A stretch of DNA of 28,637 nt from CAYJLC01 sp964370735 (lineage in GTDB: Bacteria; Bacillota; Clostridia; Oscillospirales; Butyricicoccaceae): contig CAYJLC010000029.1 of NCBI GenBank assembly GCA_964370735.1, positions 1-28,637 of the forward strand. Reading direction: 5' to 3'. Positions 22,373 to 28,637 of the stretch are shown here, piece after piece (the first letter of the stretch is position 1; each line of letters opens with the position of its first letter). Made by a program: the position numbers and the translations under genes. The notes under the pieces were generated by a model. It was not told where the DNA came from. It was given only the letters and a program-made list of their open reading frames with translations, and did no database searches.

Positions 22373-23506
22373 ATGAAAATTTTAGTAGCACCAGATTCTT
22401 TTAAAGGCTCGCTTGAAGCCTATGAAATATGCGAAATCGTAGAGAAATCTGCAAAAGAAATATTTAAAAACGCCGAAGTTGTAAAAATTCCTATGGCAGA
22501 TGGTGGAGAAGGGACTGTTTCGGCTGTTTTGCCATCTTTAAATGGAGAAAAAATCGAAGTTACAGTGAAAAGTCCTGATTTTCGTGATATAAAAGCGACT
22601 TATGGCATTTTTGATGGTGATAAAGCCATTATGGAAATGGCAGAAGCATCTGGAATTACGCTTGTAGAAAATCGTGATATTTTGAAAATGAATACTTTCG
22701 GCACGGGTCAGATGATAATAGATGCGTTAAACCGTGGTGTTAAAACGATTTATATAGGCATTGGAGGCAGTGCTACAAATGATTTAGGGATTGGATTTGT
22801 GTCGGCTCTTGGCGTTAAGTTTTTAGATAAAAAAGGAAGTGAAATAGCGCCGATACCTGAAAATTTTAGCGAAATCTTTGATTTTGATATGTCAAACATA
22901 AACCCACTTATAAAAAACGCAGAATTTATAATAATGAGTGATGTGAAAAATCCGCTTTTAGGCGAAAATGGAGCTACACATATTTTCGGAAGACAAAAAG
23001 GTGCAACCGATGAAATTATCGAAAATTTAGAAACTGGTATGACACACCTTGCGAAAATTATTGAGAAAAACCTCGGCGTTTCAATTCGTGATACAAAAGG
23101 TGCTGGAGCTGCTGGTGGTTTAGGTTTTGCGCTTTTAGCGTTTACAAATTCAAAAATGCAGTCAGGAATTGATACAATTATCGATATTTTAGACGTAGAA
23201 AAGCAAATATCAGATGTCGATATCGTTATAACTGGCGAAGGTAGAATGGATAATCAATCAGCTTTTGGCAAAGTACCATTTGGCATAGGCGAGCTTTCAA
23301 AAAAACTTAGTATTCCATGCTTTGCGATTGTTGGAAGTTTGGGAAAAGAATATAAAGATATGTATAATCACGGGATAACAAGCATTATAACTTGTGTTGA
23401 TAGTATTATTTCACTTGATGAAGCTATACAAAATGCACAACATTTATGTGAAAACGCAACTGAAAGACTGCTTAGGTTTGTTAGAATTCATATAGACTGT
23501 GAATAA
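22373..23506 (+). CDS. glxK: Glycerate 2-kinase (GlxK/GarK family)
   Basis: A 377-residue class II glycerate kinase. Motifs are MKILVAPDSFKGSLEA at the N terminus, PMADGGEGTVSA at about 40-51, TFGTGQMIIDAL, GIGGSATNDLGIGF, SDVKNPLLGENGATHIFGRQKGA, GAGAAGGLGFALLAF and VITGEGRMDNQSAFGKVP. The enzyme phosphorylates D-glycerate, usually to 2-phosphoglycerate. Its presence between manA and the mannosylglycerate PTS accounts for the glycerate half of the substrate. A ribosome binding site AGGAGC lies before the ATG. The last codons overlap a third copy of the TGTGAATAAATA repeat. Length is usual. Confidence 0.93.
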   Translation: MKILVAPDSFKGSLEAYEICEIVEKSAKEIFKNAEVVKIPMADGGEGTVSAVLPSLNGEKIEVTVKSPDFRDIKATYGIFDGDKAIMEMAEASGITLVENRDILKMNTFGTGQMIIDALNRGVKTIYIGIGGSATNDLGIGFVSALGVKFLDKKGSEIAPIPENFSEIFDFDMSNINPLIKNAEFIIMSDVKNPLLGENGATHIFGRQKGATDEIIENLETGMTHLAKIIEKNLGVSIRDTKGAGAAGGLGFALLAFTNSKMQSGIDTIIDILDVEKQISDVDIVITGEGRMDNQSAFGKVPFGIGELSKKLSIPCFAIVGSLGKEYKDMYNHGITSIITCVDSIISLDEAIQNAQHLCENATERLLRFVRIHIDCE

Positions 23507-23539
23507 ATACACAAGCAAATTTATTTATGTATATTTATA
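23498..23539 (+). repeat. Regulatory repeat upstream of mngA
   Basis: TGTGAATAAATA at 23498-23509 and a degenerate copy (8 of 12) TGTATATTTATA at 23528-23539, again 30 bp apart. The perfect copy is 73 bp from the start of the -10 box, identical to the distance at manA. An inverted pair AATAAAT/ATTTATT (23502-23508, 23519-23525) is nested here. Confidence 0.55.
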
Positions 23540-23570
23540 TCGGAAAAGCTAATATTTGCTTAAAAAGATA

Positions 23571-23576
23571 TATAAT
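23571..23576 (+). promoter_or_regulatory. -10 box of mngA promoter
   Basis: TATAAT with no recognisable -35 at 16-18 nt. Together with the repeats upstream this suggests an activator-dependent promoter. The ribosome binding site TTGGAGG precedes the ATG at 23608. Confidence 0.55.
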
Positions 23577-23607
23577 AAGCACATAAATTAAATTTGGAGG
23601 ACTAAAT

Positions 23608-25524
23608 ATGAAACTTTCAACTCTTACAAGTAGTAGCTTAATCGAGCTTAATTCTAGCATGACATCTAAAGCAGATGTTATTAAAGCTCTTGCTACAAAA
23701 CTTTATGACAGTGGTAAAATAACATCACTTGAGGGCTTTATCAAAGATGTTTATGCGAGGGAAGCATTATCAGAAACAGGGATGGAAATGGGGCTTGCAA
23801 TTCCTCATGCAAAATCATCGCATGTTAAAGAAGCTGCATTTGCTGTAATGTCAACAAAAGATATCGTAGCAGATTGGGAAAGTATCGACCCTGATAACGA
23901 AGTAAAATACATATTCCTTCTTGCAATTCCAGAAGCAGAAGCAGGAAGCACACATTTAGAATTATTATCAGCACTAATGACAAAAATGTCTGACGATGAC
24001 TTTAAAGCTGCATTATTTGCATCTAAAACAGTAAAAGAGTTTGTTTCTAATTTAGACGCTGAAAAAATAGAGGAAACGAAAACCGTAGAATATACAAAAA
24101 CAATCGTTGCAGTAACAGCTTGCCCTGCTGGTATCGCACATACATATATGGCAGCAGAAGCATTAGTTAAAGCTGGTAACGAAATGGGCGTTAAAGTTTA
24201 TGTTGAAAAGCAAGGTGCTAATGGTATTGAAGATAAGCATACTGCTGAAAATCTTAAAAATGCTGACGCTGCAATATTTGCTGTTGGTGTTGCTGTTAAA
24301 AATTCTGAACGTTTCGAGCATTTAGCTGTAACGCAAACTCCAGTTGCAGAACCTTTAAAAGACGCGAAAGCTATTATCAAAAGAGCATTAGAAAAAGCAG
24401 AAAACTTTGAAAAAGGTGAGTATGTCGCAGATGCGTCTTCTGAATCAAAAATGGGTCTTGGCGAAGAAATTAAACAAGCAGTTATGACAGGTATTTCTCA
24501 TATGGTGCCTTTAGTTGTTGCTGGTGGTATGATTTTAGCACTTGCAGTATTGATTACCCAACAATTTGGACTTCAAGATTTATATAACGAGCCTGGAAGC
24601 TGGCTTAATAATTTCCGTCTTCTTTCTGGTGGACTTTTAGGTACACTTTTAGTTCCTGTAATGGCAGCTTATATGGCGTATGCAATTTCTGAAAAAACAG
24701 CGTTAGTATCTGGATTTGCAGCAGGACTTGCAGCCAACATGGTAGGCGGTGGATTCCTTGCTGGTATGCTAGGTGGTTTAATCGCAGGTTATGTTGTTCG
24801 TTATATGAAAAAATATATCCCAGCAAAAGGCGCTTTCTCTGGATTTATAAGTTTCTTTGTATATCCAATTTTAAGTACAATTTTAGTAGGACTTATCATG
24901 TTCTTCGTGGTAGGAGAGCCAGTTGCTTGGATTAACGAACAATTATTCGAGTTCTTAAGAGGATTACAAGGAACAAATGCTATGATTTTAGGTGCTGTTA
25001 TCGGAATCATGACTTCATTTGACTTAGGCGGACCTGTAAACAAAGCAGCTTATGCATTCTCAGTTGGTGCAATGACAGAAGAAATTCCAGTTTTATTACC
25101 TTATGCAATTTTCGCATCAGTTAAAATGGTATCTGGTTTCGCAATCACAGCGACAACTTTAATCGCTGGAAAATGTTACACACAAGAAGAAAAAGAAGCA
25201 GGAAGAACAACATGGTTACTTGCATTAGGTGGTATCACAGAGGGTGCTATTCCATTTATGATGAAACATCCACTTAAAGTTATATTATCACTTTGTACAG
25301 GTTCGGCAGTTACAGGTGCAATAGTTGCATACTTTAACATCGGTTTAGACGTTCCTGGAGCTGGTATTTTCTCAATGTTCTTATTAAACACAGATAATGC
25401 AATTTTATTTGCAAATACTTCGGTGGGCGCTGCTGTTGTTTGGTTTGGAGCTGCTGTAATCGGTGCTGCAATATCAACTTCAATGCTAGTACCTATGATG
25501 CTTAAAGGAAAAAATAATTATTAA
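23608..25524 (+). CDS. mngA: PTS EIIABC, 2-O-alpha-mannosyl-D-glycerate specific
   Basis: A 638-residue fructose-family PTS permease in the order EIIA-EIIB-EIIC. EIIA has phospho-His67 in GLAIPHAKSSHVKEAAF. EIIB has phospho-Cys172 in TACPAGIAHTYMAAEALVKAG, then VYVEKQGANGIE. EIIC follows from about residue 290, with GFAAGLAANM, FFVVGEPVAWINE, FDLGGPVNKAAYAFS, GGITEGAIPF and DVPGAGIFSMFLL. Several stretches match what I recall of E. coli MngA more closely than FruA, for example FGLQDLYNEPGSWL against FGLQDLFNEENSWL. It imports mannosylglycerate as the 6-phosphate. The next gene is the matching hydrolase. Confidence 0.9.
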   Translation: MKLSTLTSSSLIELNSSMTSKADVIKALATKLYDSGKITSLEGFIKDVYAREALSETGMEMGLAIPHAKSSHVKEAAFAVMSTKDIVADWESIDPDNEVKYIFLLAIPEAEAGSTHLELLSALMTKMSDDDFKAALFASKTVKEFVSNLDAEKIEETKTVEYTKTIVAVTACPAGIAHTYMAAEALVKAGNEMGVKVYVEKQGANGIEDKHTAENLKNADAAIFAVGVAVKNSERFEHLAVTQTPVAEPLKDAKAIIKRALEKAENFEKGEYVADASSESKMGLGEEIKQAVMTGISHMVPLVVAGGMILALAVLITQQFGLQDLYNEPGSWLNNFRLLSGGLLGTLLVPVMAAYMAYAISEKTALVSGFAAGLAANMVGGGFLAGMLGGLIAGYVVRYMKKYIPAKGAFSGFISFFVYPILSTILVGLIMFFVVGEPVAWINEQLFEFLRGLQGTNAMILGAVIGIMTSFDLGGPVNKAAYAFSVGAMTEEIPVLLPYAIFASVKMVSGFAITATTLIAGKCYTQEEKEAGRTTWLLALGGITEGAIPFMMKHPLKVILSLCTGSAVTGAIVAYFNIGLDVPGAGIFSMFLLNTDNAILFANTSVGAAVVWFGAAVIGAAISTSMLVPMMLKGKNNY

Positions 25525-25561
25525 TATATTAAAAAGTTAGTTTTAAGATTTGAATAAGAAA

Positions 25562-25608
25562 AAGCTCTGATAATTCTGATGATACGAAGATATCAGGGCT
25601 TATTTTTA
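25562..25608 (+). terminator. Intrinsic terminator/attenuator between mngA and mngB
   Basis: An 11-bp stem (25562-25572 with 25591-25601, one G-U pair) and an 18-nt loop are followed by ATTTTT. It ends about 35 nt before the mngB start. No promoter is seen after it, so it probably only reduces read-through into mngB. Confidence 0.7.
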
Positions 25609-25643
25609 AAATCACGCAAAATAAGATGAATGGAGCATTAAAT

Positions 25644-28223
25644 ATGTCTAAAAATTGTCATATTGTCCCACATATACATTGGGATAGAGAATGGTATTTC
25701 ACAACCGAAGAATCAAGAATTCTTTTGGTTAATAATATGGAAGAAGTTATGGAGCGTTTAGAAACTGATGAGAATTATCCTCACTACGTTTTAGACGGAC
25801 AAACAGCGATTTTGGAAGATTATTTCGATATAAAACCAGAAAATCGCGAGCGAGTTAAAAAACTTGTTCAAAAGGGCAAACTTATCGTAGGCCCTTGGTA
25901 CACTCAAACAGACGAAATGGTTGTCGGAAGCGAGTCTATTGTTCGTAATTTGCTTTACGGACTAAAAGATAGTAGAGAATTCGGCGAGCCTATGATGATA
26001 GGATATTTACCAGATTCATTTGGTCAATCGGAAAAATTACCACAGATTTTAAACGGTTTTGATATTAAACGTGCAATTTTCTGGAGAGGCGCTTCGGAAA
26101 GACACGGTTCGTCTAAAAATAACTTCTACTGGAAAAGTGAATCAGAAGGCGAAGTTTTAGTGCATTTAATGCCACTAGGATATGCAATCGGTAAATATTT
26201 GCCAGTAGAAGAAGATGCATTACGCACAAGAATGAGCAAATATATGCCAGTTTTAGAAAAAGGTGCTGTAAACGATGCGATTTTAGTTGCAAACGGACAC
26301 GACCAAATGCCAATTCAACAAAATATCTATGATGTTATGGCTACACTTAAAAAAATCTATCCAGATAAAGAATTTTTCCTAAGCAAATATGAAAATGTAT
26401 TTGATGAAGTTGAGAAAGCTCCAAACCTTGATACATTAACAGGTGAGCTTTTAGACGGAAAATATATGAGAGTTCACAGAAGTATTTTCTCGTCAAGAGC
26501 CGATTTAAAATCATCGAATACACGCATTGAAAATAAAATCACGAATATTTTAGAGCCACTAGCATCACTTGCTCATCATTTCGGCGAAGAATATCACGAA
26601 GGTTTAATCGAGGCAATTTGGAAAGAACTTATGAAAAACCATGCCCACGATTCAATCGGTTGTTGTTGTTCGGACAATGTTCATAAAGATATCGAAAATC
26701 GTTTCTATCTTGCAGAAAATAAAACTGACGAGCTTATTAAATTCTACAAAAGACGTATTGTAGATGCTATGAGCCAAGATATTACATTAGATAAATTGAC
26801 TGCGTTTAACTTAGTTCCTTATGAAAGAACTGGTGTAATCGAAGGTGAAATTATCACAAAAATGAAGAATTTCGACCTTGTAGATGAAAATGGAAAATCT
26901 TATGATTTTGAAGTTTTAGAAACTGAAATTGTAGATGCAGGACTTATCGACAGACAAATCGTTCACTATGGCGACTACGACCCATTTGTAAAATTCACAG
27001 TTGCAATTTATGACACATTGCCATCAATGGGCTTTAAAACTTATCTGATAAAAGGCAAAGATGGCGAGCTTCAAGTGACTCCGAAAATAGCTGATGTAGC
27101 GGAAAATGAATTCTATAAAATCACAGTAAACGACAATGGTTCGATTGAATTACTCGACAAAGAAACAGGCAAAATTTTTAATGAAGTTTTGATGCTTGAA
27201 GATGGCTCAGACGATGGCGATGGCTATGATTTCTCACCACTTGCAGATGATTTCATCATAACATCTAAAGATGTTAAAGCGACATCAAAAATCACAGCTA
27301 CAGAAAATAAAACTACTATTGAAATCGAATATTCTTTAAATATTCCAAAAGATTTAGATAGTCGTAAATTAAAAGTGATTGATGGTTCATTCGATTCAAA
27401 ATTTGTAATAACTATGACAAAAGGCTCTAAAATTATCGATGTTAAAGTTACTATCGACAATAGAGCAAAAGACCACCGCGTTCGAGTTTTAATGCCGAAT
27501 GGTGTAGCTTCAAAATTCTCGCTTTCAGACAACCAATTCGGAGAAATTTCTCGTCCAGTTTATGACTCGGCGATGGATGTTTGGGAGAAAGAAAAATGGA
27601 ACGAGCGTCCAGATTCTATTTATCCATTCTTGTCATTTGTAAAAGGTGATTGCGAAAATGGAATCGGTGTTATGTCAAATTCTGTAAGAGAATATGAGAT
27701 AATCGGAGATGATTATGACACGATTGCGATTACATTATTTAGAGGTGTAGGTTTCCTTGGAAAAGAAGAAATGCTTCGTCGTCCTGGTCGTCCTTCTGGT
27801 ATAAAAATGCCAACACCAGACTCGCAACTTTTAGGTGTTCACACTTTTGATATTGCAATTACGACAGACACGAAAAATTTAGCGAAAAAAGCTAAAGAAT
27901 ATGTAACGCCAGTTGTTTTCTACAACAAAATGCCATATAATGCGATGAAACTTAACGATGCAAGCTATAAAATTCCATATAATTATAGTTTTATGAGCGA
28001 AAAATCAGAAGATTTCATTTTAACAGCGTTCAAAAAAGCACAAGGTAGAGAAGAATTTATCGTTCGTGGTTTCCAAGCGATTTGTGGTAATTTAGAAACA
28101 GAAATCAATGTTTCAGATTATAGCATAACAAATGAAACGAATTTAGATGAAAAAATAATAAAAAATGCAACTAACAAAGTGAATTTGCCAAAAAATGTTG
28201 CAAAAACTTACCTAATTAAATAA
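25644..28223 (+). CDS. mngB: Mannosylglycerate hydrolase, GH38 alpha-mannosidase
   Basis: An 859-residue glycoside hydrolase family 38 enzyme. An upstream in-frame ATG at 25626 would add MNGALN. The ATG at 25644 is preferred because TGGAGC is spaced 7 nt before it and the family starts at this point. Metal site His12/Asp14 is in PHIHWDREWYFTTEESRILLVNNMEE. The nucleophile is Asp124 in GYLPDSFGQS. LDGKYMRVHR and NHAHDSIGCCCSD (His335, metal) follow. These segments match E. coli MngB as I recall it nearly word for word. It splits 6-phospho-mannosylglycerate into mannose-6-phosphate and glycerate in the cytoplasm. It lies directly after mngA, behind a partial terminator. Confidence 0.92.
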   Translation: MSKNCHIVPHIHWDREWYFTTEESRILLVNNMEEVMERLETDENYPHYVLDGQTAILEDYFDIKPENRERVKKLVQKGKLIVGPWYTQTDEMVVGSESIVRNLLYGLKDSREFGEPMMIGYLPDSFGQSEKLPQILNGFDIKRAIFWRGASERHGSSKNNFYWKSESEGEVLVHLMPLGYAIGKYLPVEEDALRTRMSKYMPVLEKGAVNDAILVANGHDQMPIQQNIYDVMATLKKIYPDKEFFLSKYENVFDEVEKAPNLDTLTGELLDGKYMRVHRSIFSSRADLKSSNTRIENKITNILEPLASLAHHFGEEYHEGLIEAIWKELMKNHAHDSIGCCCSDNVHKDIENRFYLAENKTDELIKFYKRRIVDAMSQDITLDKLTAFNLVPYERTGVIEGEIITKMKNFDLVDENGKSYDFEVLETEIVDAGLIDRQIVHYGDYDPFVKFTVAIYDTLPSMGFKTYLIKGKDGELQVTPKIADVAENEFYKITVNDNGSIELLDKETGKIFNEVLMLEDGSDDGDGYDFSPLADDFIITSKDVKATSKITATENKTTIEIEYSLNIPKDLDSRKLKVIDGSFDSKFVITMTKGSKIIDVKVTIDNRAKDHRVRVLMPNGVASKFSLSDNQFGEISRPVYDSAMDVWEKEKWNERPDSIYPFLSFVKGDCENGIGVMSNSVREYEIIGDDYDTIAITLFRGVGFLGKEEMLRRPGRPSGIKMPTPDSQLLGVHTFDIAITTDTKNLAKKAKEYVTPVVFYNKMPYNAMKLNDASYKIPYNYSFMSEKSEDFILTAFKKAQGREEFIVRGFQAICGNLETEINVSDYSITNETNLDEKIIKNATNKVNLPKNVAKTYLIK

Positions 28224-28226
28224 TAA

Positions 28227-28259
28227 TTTCGGTAGATTTTCTTTGAATTTCTACCGAAA
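28227..28259 (+). other. Stem-loop between mngB and ptsH
   Basis: A perfect 10-bp stem (28227-28236 with 28250-28259) with a 13-nt loop. There is no T run on the plus strand, so it is not a normal terminator. It may be an mRNA processing or stabilising element. A promoter after it is not obvious. Confidence 0.5.
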
Positions 28260-28294
28260 AACAATTAAAAAGTATAATATTAAGGAGAAAAATT

Positions 28295-28552
28295 ATGACA
28301 ACTTTTAACTTTACAATCAAAGACCCAGTAGGAATCCACGCTCGTCCAGCAGGTTTGCTAGTTAAACTTGTAGGTACTTTAACTAGCACAGTAATGATAA
28401 AAAAAGGCGATAAATCAGCAGATGCAAAGCGTTTATTTGCGATTATGGGTCTTGGAATTAAGTGTGGCGAAGAAATTATCGTTCGCGTTGAGGGCGATAA
28501 TGAAGTGGCTGACGCGAAAGCTTTAGAAGATTTCCTAAACGAGAATTTATAA
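28295..28552 (+). CDS. ptsH: HPr-like PTS phosphocarrier lacking Ser46
   Basis: An 85-residue HPr. The active-site histidine is His15 in GIHARPAG (residues 13-20), so phosphotransfer from enzyme I to EIIA should work. The Ser46 region usually reads K-S-I-M-G-V-M or K-S-L-F-K-L; here it reads K45-R46-L-F-A-I-M-G-L-G, so the HPr-kinase target serine is replaced by Arg. The protein could therefore not serve in CcpA-type carbon catabolite repression. An AAGGAG site precedes the ATG, and the gene is 12 nt from the ptsI start. Its place after mngAB suggests a dedicated carrier, or an organism with a very small PTS. Confidence 0.9.
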   Translation: MTTFNFTIKDPVGIHARPAGLLVKLVGTLTSTVMIKKGDKSADAKRLFAIMGLGIKCGEEIIVRVEGDNEVADAKALEDFLNENL

Positions 28553-28564
28553 TCGGTGTACGCT

Positions 28565-28637
28565 ATGATAAAAGGAATTAGCGCATCAAAAGGGTATGCT
28601 ATCGGTAAAATCTTCGTACTAAAAGAAGAAGAAATTG
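28565..28637 (+). CDS. ptsI: PTS enzyme I (partial, N terminus)
   Basis: The first 24 residues read MIKGISASKGYAIGKIFVLKEEEI and then the window ends. K-G-I-x-A-S-x-G-x-A-I-G-K is the typical enzyme I start. It follows ptsH by 12 nt, the usual ptsHI order. It would pass phosphate from phosphoenolpyruvate to HPr. Too little is visible to judge domains. Confidence 0.8.
   Translation, partial: MIKGISASKGYAIGKIFVLKEEEI

Overview
The window is AT-rich and has strong AGGAGG-type ribosome binding sites, TTGACA/TATAAT promoters with 17-nt spacers, many hairpin-plus-T-run terminators, sortase-type surface proteins and an HPr/EI-dependent PTS. All of this points to a low-GC anaerobic Firmicute of the Clostridia type. 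A run of ten Ns at 5686-5695 shows that this is a draft or metagenome-derived scaffold.

Region A (1-5217, minus strand) is an ABC importer of the UrtABCDE (urea or short-chain amide) type, in the order urtA, urtB, urtC, urtD, urtE. urtE runs off the left edge. A cytidylate-kinase-like gene lies upstream of urtA. Intrinsic terminators sit directly in front of both the kinase-like gene and urtA, and a cluster of palindromes separates urtA from urtB. No urease or other urea-degrading gene is visible.

Region B (5597-11372) is a nucleoside salvage island. Purine nucleoside phosphorylase lies on the plus strand and is interrupted by the N gap. Convergent to it is a minus-strand operon: GNAT acetyltransferase, ribokinase, nucleoside hydrolase, a DcuC-type permease and a LacI-family repressor. 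Three 14-bp LacI-type operators lie upstream of the operon, which suggests autoregulation by nucleosides or ribose.

Region C (11819-17950) holds two convergent surface proteins that share a terminator. One is a choice-of-anchor-A/SpaA adhesin with isopeptide triads. The other is a 1172-residue protein with InlB-like repeats. Both end in a sorting-like signal that departs from LPxTG (TPQTS and TPETR).

Region D (18201-28637, plus strand) begins with a Cys-type sulfatase, followed by two gene remnants (a TctA permease fragment and a HAD-phosphatase fragment). After these comes an apparently complete mannosylglycerate utilisation locus: RpiR-family regulator, mannose-6-phosphate isomerase (manA), glycerate kinase, PTS EIIABC (mngA), GH38 phospho-mannosylglycerate hydrolase (mngB), HPr, and the start of enzyme I (ptsI). 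MngA would import and phosphorylate 2-O-alpha-mannosyl-D-glycerate, and MngB would split it to mannose-6-phosphate and glycerate. ManA and glycerate kinase would then send both halves into glycolysis, with HPr and EI from the same cluster supplying the phosphate. A 12-bp direct repeat stands at exactly the same distance from the -10 boxes of manA and mngA. The local HPr keeps His15 but has Arg in place of the regulatory Ser46.
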